Assembly (NCBI GenBank): GCA_009377605.1
Contig: WHTT01000007.1
Coordinates: forward strand, 56,815-116,174
DNA from: Luteitalea sp.
GTDB taxonomy: Bacteria; Acidobacteriota; Vicinamibacteria; Vicinamibacterales; Vicinamibacteraceae
Length of the DNA stretch: 59,360 nt
Direction of reading: 5' to 3'
This document shows positions 52,078-59,360 of the stretch, one piece after another (position 1 is the stretch's first letter; every line of letters starts with the position of its first letter). A program made the position numbers and the translations under genes. The notes under the pieces were generated by a model. That model did no database searches and had not been told where the DNA came from. It saw only the letters and a list, made by a program, of their open reading frames with translations.

Positions 52078-52938
52078 TCAGCCGAAGCGCCCGGTCACGT
52101 AGTCTTCCGTGAGCTGTTCCCGTGGCGCCGTGAAGATGCGCTCGGTACGGTCGAACTCGACGAGCCGCCCGAGCCAGAAGAACGCCGTGAAATCGGAGAT
52201 GCGCGCCGCCTGCTGCATATTGTGTGTGACGATGACGATCGTGTAGTCGCGTTTGAGCTGGTGCACGAGCTCCTCGATGCGCTGCGTGGCGATCGGGTCG
52301 AGCGCCGATGCCGGCTCGTCCATCAACACGATGTCCGGCTTGACCGCCAGCGCTCTGGCGATGCACAAGCGTTGTTGTTGGCCGCCGGAGAGGGCGAGCG
52401 CCGACTCTTGCAGGCGGTCCTTGACCTCGTCCCACAGCGCCGCCGCGCGCAAGCTGCTCTCGACCAGATCATCGAGCTGTCCCCGACTCGTGATCATGCC
52501 GTTGATACGCGGGCCATACGCGACGTTGTCGTACACCGACTTCGGGAAGGGGTTCGACTTCTGGAACACCATCCCGATGCGCCGACGCAAGCCGACGACA
52601 TCGATGTCGCGGCCGTAGATGTCGACGCCGTCCACCTCGACGGTGCCCTCGACTCGTGCGCCAGGAATGATGTCGTTCATCCGGTTCAGCGTGCGCAGGA
52701 ACGTGCTCTTGCCGCAGCCGGACGGCCCGATGAACGCTGTCACGAGACGCTCAGGGATGCGCATGTCGATGGCATGCAGCACGTGAGCGTCGCCATAGTA
52801 GAAGTTCAGGCTGCGCGCCTCGATCTTCGCGTTCAAGGCAGCCGGATCCGCCTGAGGTCCGGCCGCATCCGCGGCTCCAGGCGACAAGGAAGCCGGGCGG
52901 GGCGAGAGTGACGGCAGCGACGGCGCATTGGGCGTCAT
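52078..52938 (-). CDS. pstB: Phosphate ABC transporter ATP-binding protein PstB
   Basis: A 286-residue ABC ATPase. Walker [11 protein letters not shown]-loop [10 protein letters not shown], signature [15 protein letters not shown], Walker [13 protein letters not shown] and switch His in THNMQQ are all present, and the PstB-specific [11 protein letters not shown] supports the phosphate assignment. A Pro/Ser/Ala-rich extension of about 35 residues precedes the domain. The start overlaps the pstA stop (TGATG). It powers phosphate import with PstCA. Confidence 0.96.
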   Translation of the reverse strand: MTPNAPSLPSLSPRPASLSPGAADAAGPQADPAALNAKIEARSLNFYYGDAHVLHAIDMRIPERLVTAFIGPSGCGKSTFLRTLNRMNDIIPGARVEGTVEVDGVDIYGRDIDVVGLRRRIGMVFQKSNPFPKSVYDNVAYGPRINGMITSRGQLDDLVESSLRAAALWDEVKDRLQESALALSGGQQQRLCIARALAVKPDIVLMDEPASALDPIATQRIEELVHQLKRDYTIVIVTHNMQQAARISDFTAFFWLGRLVEFDRTERIFTAPREQLTEDYVTGRFG

Positions 52939-53804
52939 CACATCCTCTGACTTCGATAACGATCGCGCAGCAAGATGGCTGCGGCGTTCAGCGACAGTAA
53001 CAACACGAGCAGTACCAGGATACCCCCGGCTGCGTTCACGAGAAAAGCGGATTGCGGACGCGAGACCCAATTGAAGATCTGGATCGGGAGCACCGTGAAT
53101 GGCGACCAGATACTATCCGGGACGAACGGCACATAGGTCAGCGCGCCAATCGTGATGAGCGGCGCCGTTTCGCCGATGGCACGCGACACCGCCAGGATGA
53201 CGCCCGTCAAGATGCCCGGTGCGGCAACCGGCAGCACCTGATTCCAGATCGTCTGCCACCTGGTGGCGCCGAGCGCGTAGGAGCCCTCGCGCAGCGAGAC
53301 CGGAACCGCCCTCAACGCCTCCCGCGTAGAGAGAATCACGATTGGTAGCAGCAGGAGCGCCAGCGTGCACGCACCGGCAAGTAGGCTCTGGCCCATGGCG
53401 AGCGCGCGCACGAAGAGGCCCAGCCCCAGCAGGCCGTAGATGATCGACGGCACCGCAGCAAGATTCGAGATGTTGAGCTCGATGAACCGCGCGACGCGCC
53501 CCTGTGTCGAGTACTCCTCCAGGTAGATCGCCGCACCGACGCCCACCGGCAGCGCAATGGCAATGGTGAGGAGGATGAGATAGAGGCTCCCGACCAGGGC
53601 CGGCAGCAAACCGGCGTCCGCGGCCCGCCGCGACGGATAGCCAACGAGAAACTGCCACGAGACCCGTCCGGCGCCGTCGAGGAAGACGTCGACCAGGAGC
53701 ACCGCGAGGGCCAGGAGCGCTAGTCCGAGGACGAACAGGCCAGCGAAGGCCAGCGCCTTGTCGCTGAGCCGACGCGTGCGCGTGGCGCTCCGCGGCATCT
53801 CCAT
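52938..53804 (-). CDS. pstA: Phosphate ABC transporter permease PstA
   Basis: A 288-residue permease with six helices. The EAA loop [27 protein letters not shown] (about 172-197) binds PstB; the pore region shows [15 protein letters not shown] and [10 protein letters not shown]. It forms the channel with PstC. Start and stop overlap the neighbours by one nucleotide (TGATG on both sides), so the four genes are tightly coupled. Confidence 0.95.
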   Translation of the reverse strand: MEMPRSATRTRRLSDKALAFAGLFVLGLALLALAVLLVDVFLDGAGRVSWQFLVGYPSRRAADAGLLPALVGSLYLILLTIAIALPVGVGAAIYLEEYSTQGRVARFIELNISNLAAVPSIIYGLLGLGLFVRALAMGQSLLAGACTLALLLLPIVILSTREALRAVPVSLREGSYALGATRWQTIWNQVLPVAAPGILTGVILAVSRAIGETAPLITIGALTYVPFVPDSIWSPFTVLPIQIFNWVSRPQSAFLVNAAGGILVLLVLLLSLNAAAILLRDRYRSQRM

Positions 53805-54694
53805 CAGCGATACACCTCACGGTAGCGGCCCCGCAGCCAGGTGCTGAAGAGGTTCAGCCCAAAGGTGCCGAGGAACAGCAGCATGCCAACGGCAAAGATC
53901 GTCCGGTACTCGATTGTGCCCGTCGGTGTGTCGCCGAGGCTCACCTGGACGATGAACGCGGTCATGGTCTCGACCGGCACCAGCGGATTTGCGGTGAGCC
54001 GCGGCTGCTGGCCCGCCGCAATCGCGACGATCATGGTCTCGCCAACGGCGCGGGACACCGCCAGGATCGCGGCAGCCGAGATACCGGAGAGCGCGGCCGG
54101 TAGCACGACGGTCAGCGATGTTTGGGCTTTGGTCGCGCCAAGCGCGTACGAGGCTTCGCGTAAGCCGCTCGGGACGCTGTGCAGCGCATCTTCGCTCAAC
54201 GAAGAGACGAGCGGCAGGATCATGATGCCCATCACGATGCCCGGGCTGAGCGCGTTGAAGCCGGCGAGCTGTGGCAGAAAGGATTGGAGCAGCGGCGTGA
54301 CGAACAGCAACGCGAAGTAGCCGTAGACCACCGTGGGCACACCTGCGAGCACTTCGAGGACGGGCTTGACGGCCCGCCGCGTGCCCGGCGACGCATATTC
54401 ACTCAAGTACACCGCGCTCAGCAGCCCCGCCGGCAGCGCCACGGCCATGGCGATGGCCGAGACCAGCACGGTCCCTGCAACGAGCGGCAGCACGCCAAAC
54501 CGCTTGTTGAAGAAGAGCGGGGTCCACGTCGTGCCGAACAGGAACTCCGTCACCGCCACTTCGCGGAAGAACCCTATCGTCTCGAACAAGAGCACGCCAA
54601 TGATGCCGAGGGTCACGAACACCGAGAGCGCCGCACAGGCGAAGAGGGCTCGCTCGATCACCGTCTCGAAGCGTTGGCGGAACCGTCTGGTCAT
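53804..54694 (-). CDS. pstC: Phosphate ABC transporter permease PstC
   Basis: A 296-residue permease with six helices. The EAA loop is [27 protein letters not shown] and the pore region has [19 protein letters not shown] and [10 protein letters not shown], typical of PstC. It follows pstS after a 262-nt repeat-filled gap that contains no other gene. No strong ribosome site is seen. Confidence 0.95.
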   Translation of the reverse strand: MTRRFRQRFETVIERALFACAALSVFVTLGIIGVLLFETIGFFREVAVTEFLFGTTWTPLFFNKRFGVLPLVAGTVLVSAIAMAVALPAGLLSAVYLSEYASPGTRRAVKPVLEVLAGVPTVVYGYFALLFVTPLLQSFLPQLAGFNALSPGIVMGIMILPLVSSLSEDALHSVPSGLREASYALGATKAQTSLTVVLPAALSGISAAAILAVSRAVGETMIVAIAAGQQPRLTANPLVPVETMTAFIVQVSLGDTPTGTIEYRTIFAVGMLLFLGTFGLNLFSTWLRGRYREVYR

Positions 54695-54753
54695 ACGGCT
54701 AGTGGGAGACGATCGGCAGGCTGGCTATCGCGGCATCAACGCTCAGAAGATTA

Positions 54754-54960
54754 CCGTAGCGCAGGCCTTTGGAGCCTGTGAAGAATTCCTCGTAGTAGCG
54801 CAGTAGCGCAGGCCTTTAGGCCTGCCAACGCCGCAATGGCGCAGGCCTTTAGGCCTGCCAACGCCGCAATGGCGCAGGCCTTTAGGCCTGCCAACGCCGC
54901 AATGCGCAGGCCTTTAGGCCTGCCGACGCCGCAATGGGCAGGCCTGAAGGCCTGCGCTAC
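54754..54960. repeat. Tandem array of 33-34-bp GCAGGCCTTTAGGCCTGC units
   Basis: One degenerate copy (54754-54772) and four close copies of a unit made of the 18-bp palindromic core plus a caacgccgcaatg spacer, closed by an inverted copy (54937-54960). The inverted copy carries the TAG stop of pstS on the minus strand. Each core can form a hairpin between pstS and pstC, where it could limit readthrough or stabilise pstS mRNA, as expected for differential expression of the binding protein. Confidence 0.85.
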
Positions 54961-55955
54961 TGGTCAGCGTATAGCTCCTCTAATGGCTTCTTGGCGTCGC
55001 CTCCCTCTGCGGTGAAGACGGTGCCGGTCTTGCGCGTCTTGAAGCGCTGATTGACAAGAGCCTGTAACTCGTCGTTCAGCCGCACATAGCCGACCTCCGA
55101 GACCAGGGTGGGGCCCTGCCGCAAATAGAAGTCGATGAATTGATCGACTTCCGGCCGGTCGAGGCTTGCCACATTCACGTAGATGAACACTGGTCGAGAG
55201 AGCGGAGTATAAGTGCCGTTGCGGACGCTCTCCTGTGACGGTAGAACCGCAGCGCTGGTATCGTCCCCATTGGCAATCGGAACCGCCTTGAGCCGCTCCC
55301 TGTTCTCTTCGTAGTACGCGTACCCAAAGAAGCCGAGGGCCAGTTGATCGCCGGCCACGCCTTGCACGAGCACGTTGTCGTCCTCGCTGGACGTGAAGTC
55401 GCCTCGGCTGGCATCCTCCGTGCCGACGACGGCTTCGGTGAAGTAGTCGAATGTTCCCGAGTCGACGCCGGGGCCGAACAGGTGCACTTCCTGATCCGGC
55501 CACCCCTCGCGGATCTGACTCCACCGCGTCACCTTGCCCTCGGCCTCCGGCTCCCACAGCTTCTTGAGCTCCGCGACTGTCATCGACGAGGCCCACGTGT
55601 TCTTGGGATTCACCACGACGGTGATGCCGTCGTAGGCAACGGGGAGCTCGATGAACTCGATCTGCTGGGAGCGGCACGCGTCGATCTCGGTCTGGCGAAT
55701 AGAGCGGGAGGCGTTGGAGATGTCCAGTTCGCCGCGACAGAACCGCTGAAACCCACCGCCGCTCCCTGAAATTCCAACGGTCACGCGTGTGCCAGACTGC
55801 TCACGCTGGAACTCTTCGGCGACCGCCTCGGTGATGGGGTAGACGGTGCTCGAGCCATCGATCTGGACGGCCTGGTACGAGCCGCACCCGACCGTGCTCA
55901 TGGTGGCCAACGCCAGAGCCGCCGCAGCGTCGGCAGGACGAAGCGCACTTCGCAT
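54957..55955 (-). CDS. pstS: Phosphate-binding lipoprotein PstS
   Basis: A 332-residue periplasmic binding protein from the ATG at 55955. A lipoprotein signal ends in STVGC (Cys near residue 24). The mature protein shows [18 protein letters not shown] (phosphate site), [24 protein letters not shown] and SGTFDYFTE, the PstS signature. It delivers phosphate to PstCAB. The ATG at 55955 is preferred over 55985, because it gives a normal signal peptide and lies 7 nt after a TACTGT -10. The TAG stop lies in the GCAGGCC repeat. Confidence 0.94.
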   Translation of the reverse strand: MRSALRPADAAAALALATMSTVGCGSYQAVQIDGSSTVYPITEAVAEEFQREQSGTRVTVGISGSGGGFQRFCRGELDISNASRSIRQTEIDACRSQQIEFIELPVAYDGITVVVNPKNTWASSMTVAELKKLWEPEAEGKVTRWSQIREGWPDQEVHLFGPGVDSGTFDYFTEAVVGTEDASRGDFTSSEDDNVLVQGVAGDQLALGFFGYAYYEENRERLKAVPIANGDDTSAAVLPSQESVRNGTYTPLSRPVFIYVNVASLDRPEVDQFIDFYLRQGPTLVSEVGYVRLNDELQALVNQRFKTRKTGTVFTAEGGDAKKPLEELYADQ

Positions 55956-55962
55956 AGGCCCA

Positions 55963-55968
55963 ACAGTA
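55963..55968 (-). promoter_or_regulatory. pstS: Candidate -10 of pstS
   Basis: TACTGT on the minus strand, 7 nt before the chosen ATG at 55955. It lies 32 nt downstream of the candidate Pho box. Confidence 0.35.
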
Positions 55969-55999
55969 ATCGGCGTGGATTTCACACGGGTTTCGCGGC

Positions 56000-56016
56000 T
56001 GTAAATTTCGTGTAAA
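56000..56016 (-). promoter_or_regulatory. pstS: Candidate Pho box upstream of pstS
   Basis: On the minus strand, TTTACA-N5-TTTACA: two identical hexamers with an 11-bp period, matching the PhoP/PhoB direct-repeat layout (TT(A/C/T)A(C/T)A spaced 4-6 bp). It lies about 45-61 nt before the chosen start. A PhoBR pair is not in the window. Confidence 0.55.
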
Positions 56017-56034
56017 CGGCCGGAGATCGGTCGT

Positions 56035-57600
56035 TCACGCTCCGCGGCGCTTCTGCTCGCTGCTCGCCGTGACTTCGAACCTCACTGCCCCCCCGGTCAC
56101 TTCCCGCTCGAACGGCTTACGATGCCGGTTGGCGGCCCAGAGCTCGAGCTCTGCGTCGCCCTGAGCACGCAGGCGGATCACGCACTCGCCATCACGCTCG
56201 ACCACCCGCAGATCCCGGACGATGTGGGCGTGGCTCCGGTCGAGACCTTCGGCCAACCGGAGGCAAGCCGCCAAGACACGGACTGCTTTGCGGGTGTCCG
56301 CCGGAAGCTGTCCGAAGCCATCGTGCGACTTCTTCGGTGTGGCCTGGCGGTGATATCGCGCGACGAGGCCCACGACTTCGATCTCCTCCGGATCGAACCC
56401 GCGGAGATCGCCGTTGCGAATCAAATACTGCGAGTGCTTGTGGTGCGCCTTGTAGCTGATGTGCCCGCCTATATCGTGGAGCAACGCCCCGAAGTCGAGC
56501 CACTCGCGCTCGCGCATCGAGAGCCCGTGCCGCTGGCGGGTCTGGTCGAAGAGACGCAGCGCAAGATACGAGACGTGGCGCGCATGATCAGTCCAGGCTT
56601 GACATCGGTCGGCGAGCTCCACGACGCTCCGCCGCCGCACGTCCGGGTAGTGCTCGATGCTGGCAATCTGGCGGGGGTTCCGCCGAATATAGTCGAGGAT
56701 CAGCCCTTCGCGCAGCGCCAGATCGCAGAGCGTGATCTCGTCGCCATCTAGCTCGCCTAGCAGCGTGTCGAGCAGGACGGCGCCGGCGACGGCAAGATCG
56801 GCGCGTCGGGGATCGAGCCCAGGCACCTGGAGCCGTTCCTCGAGATCGAGTGACACGAGCTGCTTGCGCACGCGGCGGATGGCCTTGGCGCTGACCCGCA
56901 GGTTCCGGAGGTCGCTCGGCGCCGTGCCTGTCGTCTCCATGGCCCCGAGCGTCCCGAGGCTGAGGATGGTGCCGGAGGTGCCGATGACGCGCCCGAACCC
57001 GCGCTCTCGCGCTCGCGCGATGAACGCGCCTGTTTGTTCCTTGACGTACCGGGCGATGCGGCGCTCGTCTCGCCGGCTCAGAGGGTCGCTCCGGACGAAG
57101 CGCTCCGTCAGCCGGATGACGCCTATCTTGAAGCTGCGCGCGAGCCGCACGCGTGTGGCGGAGCCGTGGGTCACCTCGACGCTGCCGCCGCCGATGTCGA
57201 TGACGATGGCTGGACCCCGCCCGACGCCAGTGCCATAGGCGGCTGCGCGATGAATGAGATGGGCTTCCTCCGTGCCGGAGATGACCCGAACGCGAATTCC
57301 TGTCTCGGCGGCGACGCGCCGAAGGAACAGCGCTCCGTTATTGGCTTCCCGCACGGCGCTGGTTGCCGTGGCGATAATCTCATCCACCTCGCGCGAGTCG
57401 GCGAGCCGGCGAAACTTGGCGAGCGCCTGCAACGCTGCGGTCGTGGCGGCTGGCGCAAGAGATCGCCCATCGAGACCGCCCGCGCCCAGCCGCACCATCT
57501 CTTTCTCCCGGTCGACGACCTCGAACGAGAGGTCAGGGCGGACACGGACGACGATCATATGGACCGAGTTCGTGCCAATATCGATTGCCGCAATACGCAT
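56035..57600 (-). CDS. ppx: Exopolyphosphatase / guanosine pentaphosphatase (Ppx/GppA)
   Basis: A 521-residue protein. The N-terminal ASKHA domains begin IAAIDIGTNSVHMIVV (phosphate-binding loop) and contain VIDIGGGSVEVTHG; the HD-like C-terminal half has LLHDIGGHISYKAHHKHSQYLI. It hydrolyses polyphosphate or pppGpp. The start at 57600 is the family N-terminus. It lies upstream of pstS on the same strand, forming a phosphate island. TACAAT is located 11 nt before the start. Confidence 0.93.
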   Translation of the reverse strand: MRIAAIDIGTNSVHMIVVRVRPDLSFEVVDREKEMVRLGAGGLDGRSLAPAATTAALQALAKFRRLADSREVDEIIATATSAVREANNGALFLRRVAAETGIRVRVISGTEEAHLIHRAAAYGTGVGRGPAIVIDIGGGSVEVTHGSATRVRLARSFKIGVIRLTERFVRSDPLSRRDERRIARYVKEQTGAFIARARERGFGRVIGTSGTILSLGTLGAMETTGTAPSDLRNLRVSAKAIRRVRKQLVSLDLEERLQVPGLDPRRADLAVAGAVLLDTLLGELDGDEITLCDLALREGLILDYIRRNPRQIASIEHYPDVRRRSVVELADRCQAWTDHARHVSYLALRLFDQTRQRHGLSMREREWLDFGALLHDIGGHISYKAHHKHSQYLIRNGDLRGFDPEEIEVVGLVARYHRQATPKKSHDGFGQLPADTRKAVRVLAACLRLAEGLDRSHAHIVRDLRVVERDGECVIRLRAQGDAELELWAANRHRKPFEREVTGGAVRFEVTASSEQKRRGA

Positions 57601-57611
57601 ACGCAGGGTCG

Positions 57612-57617
57612 ATTGTA
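57612..57617 (-). promoter_or_regulatory. ppx: Candidate -10 of ppx
   Basis: TACAAT on the minus strand, 11 nt before the ATG. It overlaps the divergent promoter region of the CHAD gene. Confidence 0.35.
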
Positions 57618-57632
57618 GAGGGAAAACGGGAT

Positions 57633-57638
57633 TAAGAT
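57633..57638 (+). promoter_or_regulatory. Candidate -10 of a leaderless transcript (CHAD gene)
   Basis: TAAGAT, CTTGGG, then ATG at 57645. The same TAAGAT hexamer is used in the lipoprotein promoter candidate at 1518. Confidence 0.4.
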
Positions 57639-57644
57639 CTTGGG

Positions 57645-58532
57645 ATGCGCGAGAGGCGGACGCCGGTGGCGGTGGTGGAGCGTCGGTTGCGGGTCCTGGA
57701 TCGGCGCCTGCCGGACGCCATCGCGGGCGACGTCGAGGGCATCCATCAAGCGCGTGTGGCGTCACGTCGCCTGCGTGAAGCGGTCCCGGTCATGGCGGCT
57801 GGCCTGAGCGGCGTCGGGCAGCACAAGCTCGAGCGCCGCCTGCGACGCGTGACCCGAGCGTTGGGCCCGGTGCGCGAGCTCGACGTGGTGCTTGCAGATG
57901 TGACCGTGCTGTGTGAACGCTGGCCCCAGACACGCTCGGCATGCGTCGCGCTCCAGCAGCGGCTTCGGGCCAAACGGCATCGTCTCCTCATCGATGCGCG
58001 AGGTCGGTTGTCCGGACAAAGGCTGCGGCGGCTGCGCGAGCACGTCGGGACGCTCATGGACCGGCTGAGGGCCGCGGGAGACGAGGGCTGGACCGACGCC
58101 TTGGCAGTACACTTGACACGCCAGGCGGAAGGGCTCGTGGCAGCCGTCGATGCAGCGGGTGCGTTGTACGCGGTCGAGGCGCTCCACGCAGTGCGTATTG
58201 CGTGCAAGCGGCTGCGCTACGCCTTGGAGCTCGCCGACGAGACCGGGGCCGCGGCCGTGAGCCGGCTGCTTGGTCGTCTCAAGGGCATGCAGGACATCTT
58301 GGGCCGGCTGCACGACCTCGACGTGCTCGCGTCGTACGCGCGCGAGCTCGAAATCGAGCGGAAGGGGCAGTCTGAGCTCGACGCCGCATTGAGCCAGCTC
58401 GTGCTCGAGGTGACACGCGAGTGTCGGCTCCTGCACGCGCAATATGTTCACCGCGCCCAAGCGCTGATCCGGCTGGCCGGCGAGGTCAGCTCCCGCGTTG
58501 CGTTGCGAGCGGCTCAAGGCGTGAAAGGATAG
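57645..58532 (+). CDS. CHAD domain protein
   Basis: A 295-residue protein made of two four-helix bundles, rich in conserved His/Arg/Lys: GIHQARVASRRLREAVPVM (about 32-50) and AVRIACKRLRYALELADE (about 185-202). CHAD proteins bind inorganic polyphosphate through these residues. It is divergent from ppx and near the pst operon and sixA, consistent with a polyphosphate role. No CYTH domain is fused, in contrast with many CHAD proteins. Confidence 0.93.
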   Translation: MRERRTPVAVVERRLRVLDRRLPDAIAGDVEGIHQARVASRRLREAVPVMAAGLSGVGQHKLERRLRRVTRALGPVRELDVVLADVTVLCERWPQTRSACVALQQRLRAKRHRLLIDARGRLSGQRLRRLREHVGTLMDRLRAAGDEGWTDALAVHLTRQAEGLVAAVDAAGALYAVEALHAVRIACKRLRYALELADETGAAAVSRLLGRLKGMQDILGRLHDLDVLASYARELEIERKGQSELDAALSQLVLEVTRECRLLHAQYVHRAQALIRLAGEVSSRVALRAAQGVKG

Positions 58533-58534
58533 CG

Positions 58535-58630
58535 ATGGTAGGGCGCGTCAGCCTCCCGCGCCGTCACGGCCGCCTCGGCGAGGCGGCCCTACCTAGATCT
58601 CAGAACTCAGAACTCAGAACTCAAAACTCA
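58535..58630. repeat. TAGGGCG-type inverted repeat and CAGAACT array
   Basis: A TAGGGCGCG end (58540) faces GGCCGCCTCGGCGAGGCGGCCCTA (58571-58594), as an inverted pair of the 7185 family. Then four heptamers of CAGAACT/AAAACTC lead into the sixA start at 58633. The heptamer array thus occupies the promoter/ribosome-site region of sixA. Confidence 0.75.
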
Positions 58631-58632
58631 CA

Positions 58633-59136
58633 GTGTCCATCGAGCTATATCTGATTCGACACGCCATTGCCGAGCAGCGGGGACCGGCGTGGCCAGACGA
58701 TAGTAAGCGCCCGTTGACCGACGAAGGTATCGCCCGAATGCGCCGCATCGTCGGTGGCCTCGGCGTGCTGGGCGTCGTGGTGGATGTCATCTTCTCGAGT
58801 CCCTATCGCCGGGCTCGTCAGACAGCGGATCTGATTGCAGAAGGCCTCTCGCCACGCCCGCCGGTCGTGGAGGTGCCGGAGCTCGAGCCGAGCCGGCGCA
58901 TCGGCGACATGCTCGCCGCCCTGCCCGTCCGTCCACGTCACCGCAGTATTGCCCTGGTTGGCCACGAGCCGTCGATGGGGGAGCTTGCAGCCCGGCTGTT
59001 GAAGGCGCACGAAGCTGTCCCGTTCAAGAAAGGTGCAATCTGCTGTATCGAAGTGACGGCGCTTCCTCCTTCCACGCCAGGAACCCTCCGCTGGTTTGCG
59101 ACCCCGAAGATTTTGCGGAAACTCGGCGACTCGTAA
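58633..59136 (+). CDS. sixA: Phosphohistidine phosphatase SixA
   Basis: A 167-residue histidine phosphatase. The RHA motif is LIRHAIAEQ with His10; the second His is in LVGHEPSMGEL, with Arg in SPYRRARQTADLI, the usual SixA/phosphoglycerate-mutase catalytic set. It removes phosphate from phosphohistidine of Hpt-type proteins. Start GTG at 58633; no other start is better. It lies beside CHAD and ppx, so a phosphate-signalling link is possible. Confidence 0.92.
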   Translation: MSIELYLIRHAIAEQRGPAWPDDSKRPLTDEGIARMRRIVGGLGVLGVVVDVIFSSPYRRARQTADLIAEGLSPRPPVVEVPELEPSRRIGDMLAALPVRPRHRSIALVGHEPSMGELAARLLKAHEAVPFKKGAICCIEVTALPPSTPGTLRWFATPKILRKLGDS

Positions 59137-59140
59137 CGAT

Positions 59141-59360
59141 CAAGGGATCGAGGGATCAAGGGATCGAGGGATCAAGGGATCGAGGGATCTAGGGCGCGGC
59201 AGGTTCGAGCGGACGAGGCCGCTTCGGACCAGGCAGGCGAGGTGGACCATGACCTGAGTCCTCCGAGTTACCTCCCTTGACCCCTTGATCCCTTGACCCC
59301 TTGATCCCTTGACCCCTTGATCCCTTGACCCCTTGACCCCTTGACCCCTTGACCCCTTGA
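59141..59360. repeat. Paired inverted CAAGGGATC arrays at window end
   Basis: Left arm 59141-59192: six units of tcaagggatcg/tcgagggatc. Right arm 59272-59360 and continuing beyond the window: ten or more units of ccttgaccc/ccttgatcc. Spacer about 80 nt with no gene. Same family as 46498-46680. Confidence 0.88.

Noticed and set aside
54754-54960. Possible CRISPR array
   Set aside because: The spacing unit is the same in every copy and the repeat core is palindromic, so the intervening sequences are not unique spacers; no cas genes are near.

Overview
The window is a GC-rich bacterial chromosome segment with about 48 protein-coding genes and no rRNA, tRNA, CRISPR array, prophage or transposase gene that I can recognise. 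The gene mix suggests a member of the Acidobacteriota, most likely Vicinamibacteria-like: a MoxR/DUF58/BatA/DUF4175 operon, an S9 peptidase, a LytS/LytTR pair, a solitary NuoI and dense short intergenic repeats. That placement is inference from gene content and repeat style; no marker gene here proves it.

Layout. 1-2915 (minus strand): edge of an exopolysaccharide-type envelope locus, read right to left as a NusG/RfaH-like antiterminator, a secreted carboxypeptidase-regulatory-fold protein, a D-x-D-G repeat lipoprotein and an outer-membrane beta-barrel cut by the window edge. 3072-7187: rex, moaC, a small coiled-coil membrane protein, a long-chain acyl-CoA ligase and ferritin. 7295-14531: S9 peptidase, a methyltransferase, a radical SAM protein with an unusual N-terminal domain, signal peptidase I and a LytT/LytS two-component pair. 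14567-19614: solitary NuoI, a fused homocysteine methyltransferase/methylene-THF reductase, two different phospholipid N-methyltransferases and an arabinokinase-like glycosyltransferase domain. 19726-23131: M20 deacylase, enolase-superfamily racemase and GNAT acyltransferase, together a candidate N-succinylamino-acid racemase pathway. 23107-31741: Lon, a zinc ribbon, a ketosynthase/flavin reductase/ICMT group and a PIG-V-like mannosyltransferase. 31874-46490: an eight-gene operon (TPR-gluzincin protease, DUF4159, MoxR ATPase, DUF58, BatA, DUF4175, VWA-GATase and a caspase-like protein). 46639-50861: rhomboid protease, LOG, zinc ribbon, a short LeuA-like synthase and citrate synthase. 50946-59136: YacG, then a phosphate/polyphosphate island (phoU, pstB, pstA, pstC, pstS, ppx, CHAD, sixA).

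The most unusual property is the repeat system. At least six unrelated families of short tandem or palindromic repeats lie between genes, often as two inverted arrays separated by 60-200 bp. They sit exactly at gene ends. In about ten genes the stop codon, and often the last 5-14 codons, is made of repeat DNA. In two genes (PIG-V-like and caspase-like) repeat arrays are translated into the N-terminal part of the protein. Several genes also have a TANNNT -10 hexamer only 6-7 nt before the start codon, suggesting leaderless transcripts.
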